From Claveliimonas sp034178805 (lineage in GTDB: Bacteria; Bacillota; Clostridia; Lachnospirales; Lachnospiraceae), in NCBI RefSeq assembly GCF_050314255.1, contig NZ_JBNPMZ010000005.1, forward strand, positions 107,653 through 171,652: a stretch of DNA of 64,000 bases. Reading direction: 5' to 3'. A model generated the notes under the pieces. That model saw only the letters and a program-made list of their open reading frames with translations, ran no database searches and had not been told where the DNA came from. Each line of letters starts with the position of its first letter. Position 1 is the first letter of the stretch. Below, piece after piece: positions 1-7,405 of the stretch. The translations under genes were made by a program, and so were the position numbers.

Positions 1-380
1 GAAATACCCTCATCCACAGGATAAAGCGAATGATTTCTCCTGGCGTTCGGAATAAGGATATACTCCGAAAATCCACCGATCGTTCCGGCTCGTTTCGTAT
101 CGTCTTTCGCATACCGGGGATAGGGATAAACCCGTTCACCAATTGTAAAATCCGTAATATTCTTTCCGATTTTTACAATACGTGAGACTATTTCATGCCC
201 GAACTCTCCTCCCACTGTAATTTTATGCCCGGTACCCGGGCCATGGGCAAATACTGCCATATCTGTGCCGCAAATACTGGAGTACAAATTCTGTATCAAT
301 ACATCGTTGTCTCCAACCTCCGGCAAAGGCAATTCCCGGATTTCAATATTCTCTTTACCTAAATATATTGCAGCTTTCAT
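1..380 (-). CDS. Zinc-dependent alcohol dehydrogenase (MDR family), N-terminal part
   Basis: This is the first 126 or so codons of a medium-chain dehydrogenase/reductase; the rest lies outside the window. The ATG at 380 opens a GroES-like domain with the catalytic zinc motif SICGTD (Cys37) and the GGEFGHE motif at about 58-63, both typical of zinc alcohol and polyol dehydrogenases that oxidise an alcohol with NAD(P). The substrate cannot be told from this part. The start overlaps the stop of the TetR gene in an ATGA (377-380), so the two are co-transcribed and probably translationally coupled. A GGAGG lies about 14 bases upstream, a long spacing, caused by a repeat element at this junction. 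Confidence 0.85.
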   Translation of the reverse strand, partial: MKAAIYLGKENIEIRELPLPEVGDNDVLIQNLYSSICGTDMAVFAHGPGTGHKITVGGEFGHEIVSRIVKIGKNITDFTIGERVYPYPRYAKDDTKRAGTIGGFSEYILIPNARRNHSLYPVDEGI

Positions 381-1018
381 TTATCTTTTTTGTCCTCCTG
401 ATGCTGCGTACAGGAACGGACAGAGAACCGCCCCTTTCCCCAGACACATTGATGTATCACGGCAATTATATGGTCAATAGAGTCAGCACAATCGTTTGTT
501 AGCCATTCTGTGATAATTGCCATTAGTCCCCTGATATAAAACGCCATGATGTAAAGTCTATCCTGCTCCGGAATTTGATGGCGTTCTAAAATAGGTGTAA
601 ATACATGGCGAAACATTTTGCCATAGGTTTCTTCCAACTGGAGTATCGCCGCATTTTCCACTGCCGTTCGGAACAGACGCTTGTGCTCTTTGATATAACT
701 GAGATAAGGCATCAGATATTCCGGTGTCACAAGATACAGTTCAGAAACCGGGCACTCTCTCAGCCGATTCACCACTTCTGTTTCGATGGAGTTTTCTTTC
801 ATGTGGGTAAGGAACTGATCGTATAAATACTGAATACTCTCACACAAAAGATCATTTAGTGTATCGTAATGCAGGTAGAAAGTGGAGCGATTTACCCCGG
901 CTTTTTCACAAATTTCCTTAACTGTAATATAAGGAAAATCCTTCTTTTCCAATAGAGCAAGGAATGCTTCATCCATACAAACGGCGGTATTAAAATATTT
1001 ACTTTCAGATTTATTCAA
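377..1018 (-). CDS. TetR/AcrR family transcriptional regulator
   Basis: A 213-residue one-component regulator. The N-terminal helix-turn-helix is clear at about residues 30-52 (TVKEICEKAGVNRSTFYLHY), followed by an all-helical ligand/dimer domain typical of TetR C-terminal family 7. The start codon is TTG at 1018, supported by AAGGTGG about 8 bases upstream; the gene overlaps the upstream membrane protein by 8 bases and the downstream dehydrogenase by 4, so it sits in one operon. The ligand is unknown. Oddly, the last 20 or so codons coincide with a dispersed palindromic repeat (the rc of 418-432), so the natural C-terminus seems to have been replaced by repeat-derived sequence after an insertion. 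Probably still functional, because the DNA-binding and core domain are intact. Confidence 0.9.
   Translation of the reverse strand: MNKSESKYFNTAVCMDEAFLALLEKKDFPYITVKEICEKAGVNRSTFYLHYDTLNDLLCESIQYLYDQFLTHMKENSIETEVVNRLRECPVSELYLVTPEYLMPYLSYIKEHKRLFRTAVENAAILQLEETYGKMFRHVFTPILERHQIPEQDRLYIMAFYIRGLMAIITEWLTNDCADSIDHIIAVIHQCVWGKGRFSVRSCTQHQEDKKDK
418..432. repeat. REP-like palindromic repeat, copy 1 (in tetR 3' end)
   Basis: GGACAGAGAACCGCC matches copies at 2912-2928 and 5854-5870 (consensus GGACRGAGAACCGTCCC). This copy lies inside the end of the TetR coding sequence and encodes part of its C-terminal tail. Confidence 0.7.
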
Positions 1019-1904
1019 AGTGTTCCACCTTCTTTCTTACTTTTCTGCTTTGCTGTAGCATATAAACGGCAATCAGTATGACACCACCCCATACAAATCC
1101 ACCGGTAATGGCATTCATCATCTTGCGATAATTCTCACCATTTGCAGAAAACCTTGAGATCATGGCTGTCTGCAAGCCGAGAATCGACATCATCGCCGAC
1201 ACAAAGTTCAACACCTTCGCAACAGACAGAACCGGGCTTCCCAACTTACGAAATTTTACAATGTTGACAATGGACATAATCATCGCATAAAAGGTATAAA
1301 GAGCCGACAAGTAAATAACATATCCCGGATATGAAAACCCGGAATTCGTCTGTACCATCAATATGATTATACCACCCATCGGAATATTCAGCAAAAAAAG
1401 CAGCCAGGCAGTACGTCGATAGCAGCAAATTTCATTCTCTTTATCGTGATGCCGGTAGTTAAAAACCAAATAAGCTCTCAGTCCACCCAGTATCAGATAA
1501 TAAACTGCCAGGGAGATAAACCAAACCGAATGATAGCGGATACTCGCAGCAACGCGGAATACCACATAAAAAAAGTTGACCGTCATACCCTGATAAATGC
1601 TGATGCCACCCCGAAAAGCAAGATCATTCAAGTATTTCCCACCGAGTCCTGAATCGGCAACCTTTCGCATAATCTTACTATTTAATACCGCTGACCTTAT
1701 TCTTACTGTCAGTGCAGGAACGCAAATCAGCAATATGCTGAGAGAGTATGCCGACATACCATAGATTGTATATGCCAGCATACTCTCCTTTTCTCCCATG
1801 GCAAAGATGAAAATAAGTGCAGTAAATGACATCATTGGGATGATAATCCGTACCCATTTCGGCGGATAAAACATTTTTTTCAAAATCATCCTTGCGTAAT
1901 TCAT
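1011..1904 (-). CDS. Polytopic membrane protein of unknown function
   Basis: A 297-residue integral membrane protein with about seven or eight hydrophobic segments, for example residues 20-37, 42-66, 125-150, 165-185, 193-215 and 262-283. It begins with a short basic cytoplasmic stretch and has no signal peptide. I do not recognise a transporter signature, so no function is assigned. It lies between a 117-residue small membrane protein upstream (stop at 1908, three bases from this start) and the TetR gene downstream (8-base overlap). A linked regulator and two membrane proteins suggest an inducible membrane function, perhaps resistance or efflux, but this is inference only. Confidence 0.75.
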   Translation of the reverse strand: MNYARMILKKMFYPPKWVRIIIPMMSFTALIFIFAMGEKESMLAYTIYGMSAYSLSILLICVPALTVRIRSAVLNSKIMRKVADSGLGGKYLNDLAFRGGISIYQGMTVNFFYVVFRVAASIRYHSVWFISLAVYYLILGGLRAYLVFNYRHHDKENEICCYRRTAWLLFLLNIPMGGIIILMVQTNSGFSYPGYVIYLSALYTFYAMIMSIVNIVKFRKLGSPVLSVAKVLNFVSAMMSILGLQTAMISRFSANGENYRKMMNAITGGFVWGGVILIAVYMLQQSRKVRKKVEHFE

Positions 1905-1907
1905 AAC

Positions 1908-2261
1908 TTAATTCTCGCTGATTTCCTTTGCCAGCTCCATAATCTCAAAAGCATACTTCTGCTTTCCTTTTTTCAGCATTTTCTTATAGACAGGATAATT
2001 GATACCCATACCGAAAAGCCCGACAATACCAATAATAACTCCGAAGACGAACATGACAGCAGTTCCGCTTCCGATCACTTTCATTGAAAGGCACATACCA
2101 ACACCTGTCACCAGTGCAGCGATGATACCGAAAGAATAGGTAAAAACCGTAGCCGGGAGCTTTGCTTTGGTGTCCAGTTTGCGAAGGGCAACTACTTTCG
2201 AAGTGTCCTTCGGTGCGTACTCGTTTGCAAGTTGTTCTGCGTAAATTTTATCTGTGTTCAT
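1908..2261 (-). CDS. Small two-helix membrane protein, unknown function
   Basis: A 117-residue protein starting at ATG 2261, chosen because AAGGAGGAAA lies 6-8 bases upstream; an in-frame extension to 2327 has no ribosome binding site. It has a charged N-terminus with NEYAPKDTSKVVALRKLD, two hydrophobic segments (about 42-62 and 68-90) and a basic C-terminal helix (YKKMLKKGKQKY). Close relatives in Lachnospiraceae are sometimes labelled dihydropteridine reductase in databases, but nothing in this sequence (no Rossmann motif) supports an enzyme. It is the first gene of the operon with the larger membrane protein, TetR and the alcohol dehydrogenase. Confidence 0.75.
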   Translation of the reverse strand: MNTDKIYAEQLANEYAPKDTSKVVALRKLDTKAKLPATVFTYSFGIIAALVTGVGMCLSMKVIGSGTAVMFVFGVIIGIVGLFGMGINYPVYKKMLKKGKQKYAFEIMELAKEISEN

Positions 2262-2318
2262 TTTTATTTCCTCCTTCATTTGATAGTTCAATTGTAACGA
2301 AGAAGAAAAACAAATTAA

Positions 2319-2344
2319 ACAACACAAACGGCATTAAGTGTTGT
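2319..2344. promoter_or_regulatory. Inverted repeat, candidate operator
   Basis: ACAACAC and GTGTTGT form perfect 7-base arms separated by 12 bases, about 60 bases upstream of the first gene of the membrane protein/TetR operon. Size and place suit an operator for the TetR protein or the nearby XRE protein. This is inference from symmetry only. Confidence 0.4.
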
Positions 2345-2355
2345 ATTCAGGATCA

Positions 2356-2374
2356 GGGACAGTTCCAATGTCCC
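2356..2374. repeat. Small palindrome related to the REP-like family
   Basis: GGGACA and TGTCCC flank GTTCCAA, making a short hairpin just downstream of the XRE gene stop. It shares the GGGAC/GTCCC ends and central GGTTC/GGAAC theme with the copies at 418, 2912 and 5854 but is a different subtype. Confidence 0.5.
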
Positions 2375-2380
2375 AAAGAA

Positions 2381-2818
2381 TTATTTCCAGTGTTTCAATT
2401 TTGGAACCACAGCTTCCATATGTACTCTGACTTGTTCCGCCGGCCACTCTTCAGTTGCCATGTGTTTAACGCAAAAATCAATTAATTGTTCTTTGCTTGT
2501 ATATTTGAGTTCACCGCCAGAATAGCACCATTTACAATAATCCTCGTTAAAATCACCATTTGTCTCCTTACTGATGGTGGAATCCTCCAATGGCATGCCG
2601 CAGCATTGACATATCAGCTGTCTCGGAGAGCCTAATAATGTATTGATTGAAACATCAAATACCTTAGACAACAACTTTAGAGTCTCTGTATTAGGCACTG
2701 TTTCACCATTTTCCCAACGCGATACAGCTTGTCTCGTTACCATTACTTTTTCAGCGAGTTCATCCTGGGATAAACCACTTTTCTTCCGAAGTTCAAAGAT
2801 AACATTATTTGTTTCCAT
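2381..2818 (-). CDS. XRE-family regulator with C-terminal zinc ribbon
   Basis: A 145-residue protein with two domains. Residues 5-60 are a Cro/C1-type helix-turn-helix (GLSQDELAEKVMVTRQAVSRWENG). Residues 68-145 carry a putative zinc ribbon with cysteines at 70, 72, 73, 95 and 98 (CQCCGMPL and CKWC), a domain common at the end of small Firmicute regulators and in zinc-ribbon-2 proteins. The zinc ribbon may sense metal or a redox state; that is inferred from the cysteines. It is transcribed away from pepX and is separated from the membrane protein operon by the 2319-2374 palindromes. An ATG start at 2818 follows GGAGGTGAA. Target genes are unknown. Confidence 0.85.
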   Translation of the reverse strand: METNNVIFELRKKSGLSQDELAEKVMVTRQAVSRWENGETVPNTETLKLLSKVFDVSINTLLGSPRQLICQCCGMPLEDSTISKETNGDFNEDYCKWCYSGGELKYTSKEQLIDFCVKHMATEEWPAEQVRVHMEAVVPKLKHWK

Positions 2819-2911
2819 ACTTCATTTCACCTCCTACTACTATATATGGTAACACATCATATCTGTTTATCAAAGCAACCTGCAGTTGCTCTTCTTTCAA
2901 ATCACTGAATC

Positions 2912-2928
2912 GGACGGAGAACCGTCCC
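2912..2928. repeat. REP-like palindromic repeat, copy 2
   Basis: GGACGGAGAACCGTCCC is a near-perfect hairpin (GGACGG / CCGTCC). It ends four bases before the -35 box of the pepX promoter, so it could influence that promoter or insulate it from the divergent XRE gene. Confidence 0.7.
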
Positions 2929-2931
2929 TTA

Positions 2932-2960
2932 TTGACGCAATCACGAATTAATTCTATACT
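2932..2960 (+). promoter_or_regulatory. Sigma-A promoter of pepX
   Basis: TTGACG (2932-2937) and TATACT (2955-2960) are spaced by 17 bases, a near-consensus housekeeping promoter, with the pepX ATG at 3019 and GGAGG at 3008. Confidence 0.8.
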
Positions 2961-3018
2961 ATCAGTAGAGGGAATTAAGACTCTTATTATATTTTGGTTT
3001 TGAAATTGGAGGTTTACA

Positions 3019-5145
3019 ATGAAAGACAAAAGTTACAGCAAAGTACCAGTATTTGAAAATGGACTGGCGCAACCGGTTTTCCCTTTTACGGATGGAAAAA
3101 CCGGAGAACATTATGCCCCGGCCACATCAGACATTGTTCGCTACTGTGTGTATGTGGAATCGGATTATGATATGGACGGAGACGGTAAGCGGGATCTCGT
3201 AAAAGTTCTCGTTCAGGTTCCGCGCAGTGCAGTAGAAGGAAATTACAAGGCTGCTTCTTTATTTGAAGCCCGTCCATACTGTGCCGGTGTTCAGGAAGAT
3301 GGATATAAACATATGAAAGAAGTGGAAAGCAGAAAATATTCCAAATTTGACTTTGCTGACCTTTACAAAGAAGTGGCTCCCCGTGTTCCTACCGGTTCTA
3401 TCAGTGCCATGGAGCTTGCATTAAAGTCTGACCCTTCAGACTGGTACTATCCGGACAAAGGAAATCATAACAACATGGTTTATGAGAACCTGGAAAACTT
3501 TAATTACTATCTTGTGCGTGGATTTGCTGTTATCATAAGTGCCGGTTTCGGTGCACTTGGCTCTGATGGCTTCAATTATGTGGGATCTGATTTTGAAAGA
3601 GATGCTTTCAAATCTGTTGTTGAATGGCTACATGGCGACCGTATTGCCTATGCAGATCGCGAAGGTACCATTGAGACAAAAGCAGACTGGTCAAACGGAA
3701 ATGTTGCAATGACAGGCCGCTCCTATGCAGGAACTATGCCATTTGCAGTTGCAACAACAGGTGTGGAGGGATTGAAAACAATCGTTCCTGTAGCCGGAAT
3801 TTCCGACTGGTACAGCCAGCAGAATATGCAGGGTGCGCAGCGATACTGGCCAAAAGAGATGTTAAACAGCTACCTTGCATACTATTGTTCCAGCCGTTAC
3901 AACGATGAAACATTATCAGAAAAACAGCTGGATGACATTGCAGCATTTCATCACGAGCTGAGCCTTCAACAGTTGAAATGTGGTTTTGATTATGACGCGG
4001 ACTTCTGGGGAAGTGGAAACTATCGCTTAAATGCAGACAAGATCCGATGCAGTGCGTTAATTGTTCAGGGATTAAATGACGAAAACGTATCTGCGAAGCA
4101 GTTTGAAATGATGTTTAAATCCTTCCAAAAGGCAGGTACAACGGTCAAAACAATTCTTCATCAGGGACCACATATCACACCGACCATGCCAAATAAAAAT
4201 TACGGTATCCTGATCGATGGAAAATTCTATGATGATATCGTAAATGAATGGATTTCTCACTATTTGTATGGGGTTGAAAACAATGCGGAAGCCATGCCTG
4301 AGGTTCTGGTACAGACAAATTATGATCAGAGGAAATGGGAAACTTTCGATTCCTGGGATACAGAATATCGCATGAAGCTGGAAAGCGCAGATTCGGGTGT
4401 CTCAGTCATCGATACAGATTGGGAAACCGCCGGTGTGAGCGCAGAAAACTTCGATGATGTGATGGGTCAGAAATCTACAAATATGGCTCAGCGCTATGTT
4501 ACAGCACCATTTGACGAGGCGGTAACGATACAGGGAACCGTATGTCTGAACTTAAGGGCTGCCTTAAAAGATGGTGATGCCGAACATGATTTCCATCCCG
4601 AAAACAGGAACGACGTGGATACCCTGACGATGCAGCTTGGTTCTTCGAAAGTTTCCGGCAAGATGGACGATGTGGAAATTGCTGTTCTTCTCTGTGATGT
4701 GTGTGACAAAGAATTTGACAGTATCCAGACAGTCGATCCGGAACGAAATATTATTCCTACGGTTACCGTTAAAGAAAACGGAATCATAAATGGTGGAGAT
4801 CTTCCGGCATTTGACGAGGCGGAATTCTGTACCGTACATAAAAAATATCGTGTAATCACGCGTGCATTTGCAGATCTCTGTAATCCGGAGGCTGGTTATG
4901 AGCCGGAAACCGCAGCGAACAGCATTGAGCTGAAGAAGGGCGAATATCATGATTACCACGTATATTTCAACGCAACAAGATATACGGTAGAACCGGGGCA
5001 CAGCCTCGCTGTCGTAATCGCTACCGAAGACCCGGTAAACTGTCTGATTCACAAAACATATTCGATCGAAATCGATAATGCTTCTGTCCGTGCAGATGTT
5101 CCGGTGACAGCAGATTCCAAAGACCGAACCTTATACACAAAGTAG
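3019..5145 (+). CDS. pepX: Xaa-Pro dipeptidyl-peptidase (S15 family)
   Basis: A 708-residue cytoplasmic serine peptidase that releases Xaa-Pro dipeptides from the N-terminus of peptides, important for using proline-rich peptides. The alpha/beta hydrolase core holds the S15 nucleophile motif GRSYAG with Ser235, the acid Asp354 in VQGLNDENV, and the catalytic His in LHQGPH (about 381-385). The C-terminal third (from about 430) is the jelly-roll domain with the conserved FDEAVTIQGTVCLNLR segment. No signal peptide is seen. It is a single-gene unit with its own promoter (2932-2960), a strong TTGGAGG ribosome binding site and a bidirectional terminator at 5170-5216. Length fits the clostridial group rather than the longer lactococcal PepX. 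Confidence 0.92.
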   Translation: MKDKSYSKVPVFENGLAQPVFPFTDGKTGEHYAPATSDIVRYCVYVESDYDMDGDGKRDLVKVLVQVPRSAVEGNYKAASLFEARPYCAGVQEDGYKHMKEVESRKYSKFDFADLYKEVAPRVPTGSISAMELALKSDPSDWYYPDKGNHNNMVYENLENFNYYLVRGFAVIISAGFGALGSDGFNYVGSDFERDAFKSVVEWLHGDRIAYADREGTIETKADWSNGNVAMTGRSYAGTMPFAVATTGVEGLKTIVPVAGISDWYSQQNMQGAQRYWPKEMLNSYLAYYCSSRYNDETLSEKQLDDIAAFHHELSLQQLKCGFDYDADFWGSGNYRLNADKIRCSALIVQGLNDENVSAKQFEMMFKSFQKAGTTVKTILHQGPHITPTMPNKNYGILIDGKFYDDIVNEWISHYLYGVENNAEAMPEVLVQTNYDQRKWETFDSWDTEYRMKLESADSGVSVIDTDWETAGVSAENFDDVMGQKSTNMAQRYVTAPFDEAVTIQGTVCLNLRAALKDGDAEHDFHPENRNDVDTLTMQLGSSKVSGKMDDVEIAVLLCDVCDKEFDSIQTVDPERNIIPTVTVKENGIINGGDLPAFDEAEFCTVHKKYRVITRAFADLCNPEAGYEPETAANSIELKKGEYHDYHVYFNATRYTVEPGHSLAVVIATEDPVNCLIHKTYSIEIDNASVRADVPVTADSKDRTLYTK

Positions 5146-5169
5146 AATAACAAAACCTGGATTCAAAAA

Positions 5170-5216
5170 AAGAGTGAAGATCATTTCGCATTAAGATATC
5201 TTCACTCTTATTTTTG
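5170..5216. terminator. Bidirectional terminator between pepX and the acetyltransferase
   Basis: AAGAGTGAAGAT pairs with ATCTTCACTCTT and is followed by ATTTTTGTT on the plus strand and preceded by AAAAAA, so it can end both convergent genes. Confidence 0.85.
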
Positions 5217-5821
5217 TTAATCTGCTGGCTGTTCATCAAATCGTCTGTCCCTGAAATAGTATTCCTTATCATGCTCATTGATTTCCCTGTATACCTTACA
5301 TGGAACGCCAAATGCAACCACATTTGCCGGTATATATTTCGTCACAACGGAACCTGCACCGATTACAGAATTTTCACCAATTGTCACTCCCGGTAAAACG
5401 ATCACATTCGCCCCAATCCACACATTATCACCAATAGTAACCGGGAATGAATACATTCCATCTGCGCGGTGAGCCGGATGAATCGGATGTCCTGTGGTAC
5501 TCAATGTTACATTAGGACCTATCAGGACATTTTTTCCGATTGTTATTTTCCAGTCATCAATCAAAGTCAGATTCATATTTGCATAAGTGCCTTCTCCGAT
5601 GGAGACATATTTCCCAACCGCTGCTGAAAGAGGAGGTACGATCCACACATTCTCTCCTACCTCTCCGAATATTTCCGGAAGAAGTGCAGCCCGTCCGTCC
5701 ATATCTTCCGGCGGCAGCGCATTAAACTGCTGCACAAACTTTTTGCACGTGCTTGCAATTCCATATTTTCCTCATCATCGCCCCATAAAAAACCGTTCTT
5801 CATCTTTTCTTGTTCTGTCAT
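5217..5821 (-). pseudogene. Sugar O-acetyltransferase (Maa/LacA type), frameshifted
   Basis: The complete gene would start at ATG 5821 (GGAGG eight bases upstream) with MTEQEKMKNG and run about 201 residues, the usual length for maltose/galactoside acetyltransferases. The frame is lost at a run of five T on the plus strand (5740-5744): one more A in the coding strand would join the N-terminal helices (to QARAK) with FVQQFNALPPEDMDGR and the left-handed beta helix (hexapeptide repeats such as TIGDNVWIGANVIVLPGVTI, catalytic His in TTGHPIHP). Without slippage only a 172-residue product from a GTG at 5735 or a 54-residue stub can be made. A sequencing error, recent mutation or phase-variable homopolymer are all possible. 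It would transfer acetyl from acetyl-CoA to sugars. Confidence 0.85.
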
Positions 5822-5823
5822 TT

Positions 5824-6024
5824 TTACTTTCCTCCTGTTTTTTTAATATATGAGGACAGAGAACCGTCCCCCCTATAATTGCTTATTTCCTTATCATCCA
5901 CACATTCTTTCACATAAAATCTCATAAGGTCTTTATGAGCAATTTCATCGTATGTTAGAAAGCGGAAATTATTTTCATCCTTCATAGGCAATTTCGCATT
6001 CTCATCAAGATTCTGTTTATCCCA
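5824..6024 (-). pseudogene. Degenerate reading frame fused to a repeat
   Basis: Reading on the minus strand there is an open frame of about 66 codons without a convincing start (an internal ATG at about 5988 lacks a ribosome binding site). It encodes a soluble acidic stretch with NNFRFLTYDEIAHKDLMRFY and then runs into the REP-like repeat at 5854-5870, which supplies the residues GDGSLSS, before stopping at 5824. It overlaps the end of the 106-residue gene upstream. I read it as the remnant of a gene whose 3' end was lost when the repeat arrived. The family is not recognised. Confidence 0.4.
5854..5870. repeat. REP-like palindromic repeat, copy 3
   Basis: GGACAGAGAACCGTCCC, identical to copy 2 except for one base, lies about 33 bases upstream of the acetyltransferase start and inside a decayed reading frame. 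Confidence 0.7.
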
Positions 6025-6337
6025 ACCTGTCTTTCAAAAATTCTACAGTCTCTTTTAGTTCATCAGAAAAATCATCTAAATCACCGACAGTTATTACACC
6101 CTCACGTAAAAGGCGAATCAGATCAAATGGCACATCCTGTTTACTTAATTCAATCAATACCCCTGGATTTTTCTTGTCTCTCTTAATGCGCTTCTCCATT
6201 TCCCAAAACTTTGTGGACGCAGATTCATCACTCGTCAAATAATCAACATATGTTGCCACAAGTCTCTCCATATATGATTCCTGCCATTCAGGAAGCTTTT
6301 CTCTATACAGTTTCCAATCTCTTTTTGAAACCTCCAT
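6017..6337 (-). CDS. Conserved small helical protein of unknown function
   Basis: A 106-residue soluble, mostly helical and strongly charged protein (MEVSKRDWKLYREKLPEWQE at the start, then an FWEMEKRIKRDKKNPGV segment and an LLREGVITVGDLDDFS segment). The start at 6337 has AAGGAG eight bases upstream. The pattern belongs to a family common in Lachnospiraceae accessory regions; database names such as multidrug transporter given to relatives are not supported, since there is no membrane segment. It is flanked on both sides by decayed genes, so it is likely cargo of an accessory patch. No function is proposed. Confidence 0.7.
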   Translation of the reverse strand: MEVSKRDWKLYREKLPEWQESYMERLVATYVDYLTSDESASTKFWEMEKRIKRDKKNPGVLIELSKQDVPFDLIRLLREGVITVGDLDDFSDELKETVEFLKDRLG

Positions 6338-6366
6338 ATTTCTTACTCCTTTTCCGTACTTTGTAG

Positions 6367-6480
6367 TTAATTCTTACTTTTTCTACGCACACTGTGAATA
6401 TTTTTATTTGTATCAATTTTAGATTTTGCTCTATATCCAAGAGAAATAATCATATCAAGATTATACACCTGTTCCACCTT
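6367..6480 (-). pseudogene. RhuM-family (virulence protein) remnant
   Basis: An open stretch of 37 codons includes VYNLDMIISLGYRAKSK, which matches the highly conserved RhuM motif, then diverges and stops at 6367. Upstream, the frame is closed by TGA, so only this central piece remains. RhuM proteins are about 330 residues and occur in defence and mobile islands. It is followed on the same strand by nothing intact and preceded by the KilA-N gene terminator. Confidence 0.65.
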
Positions 6481-6494
6481 ATTTCAACAAAAAA

Positions 6495-6522
6495 ATAGAC
6501 AGCCATCACTCTGGACTGTCTA
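6495..6522 (-). terminator. Terminator of the KilA-N gene
   Basis: On the minus strand TAGACAG pairs with CTGTCTA and is followed by seven T. The hairpin begins within the stop codon of the KilA-N gene. Confidence 0.85.
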
Positions 6523-7185
6523 CCCGCTAATGAAATATTTGGATACAGGCATTACCCTTGCCTCTCCACGGCCTGCATAATCTTTATTCTCCACATAAGT
6601 CGCCTGGCTCTCCGCACTCGTCACATCAAGCTCATCCAACTCAAGTTCAACCTCAACACAATCATCCGCTTTCCGTCGGGACAAAAGAACAACATTCAGC
6701 ATGTCTGCTTCGTTCGCATATGTAAAGGAAATCTGAGCTGGTGTTAATTCCGGCGGAAGCAAGTTCTCTTTAATTCCATCTGTATGTATCCTGTAGTTTA
6801 GCTTAGAGATTTCTCTATTTAAATTCCAGTTTAAAGATAGTCTGGCATTTTCTCCTTCTTTCAATCGTTGATAATCTTCAATTATATACAACTTGAATTC
6901 CGGAGAAATCCATGATGCAAATCTATTTAACCCAGACTCATTTTTAATTGCCTCGAATTCGACACAATTAAAATTAGGATTATGAATTAATTCCCACAAT
7001 CCGACAAATGCCACAGTACTTTTATTACGTAACCAGTTCTGAATGACATAGCCTGGATATTCACCTTCTCTTTTCTTTGCAATATCTGTCAACGAAATAT
7101 AGTCATTTTGTAAATCCTCAGAATAAACACTAATATCTATCCCATTTGCATGAATTGTATCTTTAATTATCTTCACCGTTGCCAT
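6520..7185 (-). CDS. KilA-N domain protein (phage-type DNA-binding)
   Basis: A 221-residue protein. Residues about 5-110 form a KilA-N domain (DYISLTDIAKKREG, then VIQNWLRNKSTVAFVGLWE and the ESGLNRFASWISPEFKLYI segment), a DNA-binding fold found in phage and phage-derived regulators. The C-terminal half contains helical segments and an acidic beta-rich end. The ATG at 7185 is immediately preceded by AGGAGG with no spacer, an unusually short distance, and lies only eight bases after the stop of a terminase fragment, suggesting the gene lost its own leader during a deletion. Its role may be regulation or defence in a former prophage; this is inferred. Confidence 0.85.
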   Translation of the reverse strand: MATVKIIKDTIHANGIDISVYSEDLQNDYISLTDIAKKREGEYPGYVIQNWLRNKSTVAFVGLWELIHNPNFNCVEFEAIKNESGLNRFASWISPEFKLYIIEDYQRLKEGENARLSLNWNLNREISKLNYRIHTDGIKENLLPPELTPAQISFTYANEADMLNVVLLSRRKADDCVEVELELDELDVTSAESQATYVENKDYAGRGEARVMPVSKYFISG

Positions 7186-7193
7186 CCTCCTCT

Positions 7194-7328
7194 TTAACCA
7201 GGCATTAACCAGTCAGGACAGGCAGGCATTTCCTTTTCCGGAACCGGCTCTTTTGTATTCAGTTTTCTTTTTCCCGGATTACTTTCCAGCTTCTTAACCG
7301 CAGTAGGCTTTGGTTTTCTTCCAGCCAT
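7194..7328 (-). pseudogene. Phage terminase small subunit (P27 family), N-terminal fragment
   Basis: A 44-codon frame from ATG 7328 to TAA 7194 starts MAGRKPKPTAVKKLESNPGK, the hallmark N-terminus of P27-type terminase small subunits, and reaches PACPDWL before ending. The full family is about 150 residues, so more than two thirds is missing. It shows that this patch once held a prophage packaging module. Too short for routine gene callers. Confidence 0.8.
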
Positions 7329-7360
7329 CGGAATCCCTCATTCCTTCAAATTTGGGGCAC

Positions 7361-7386
7361 AAAAAAAGCACCAGTTTCCCGATGCT
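7361..7386 (-). terminator. Terminator of the nuclease-like gene
   Basis: On the minus strand AGCATC and GGTGCT flank a GGGAAACT loop and are followed by seven T. It closes the transcription unit that starts at the promoter 8322-8349. Confidence 0.75.
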
Positions 7387-7405
7387 CTAATGTATCCATA
7401 TGTAC

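Noticed and set aside
2805..3029. 74-codon minus-strand frame upstream of the XRE gene
   Set aside because: Overlaps the pepX start and promoter and contains the REP-like repeat; no ribosome binding site.
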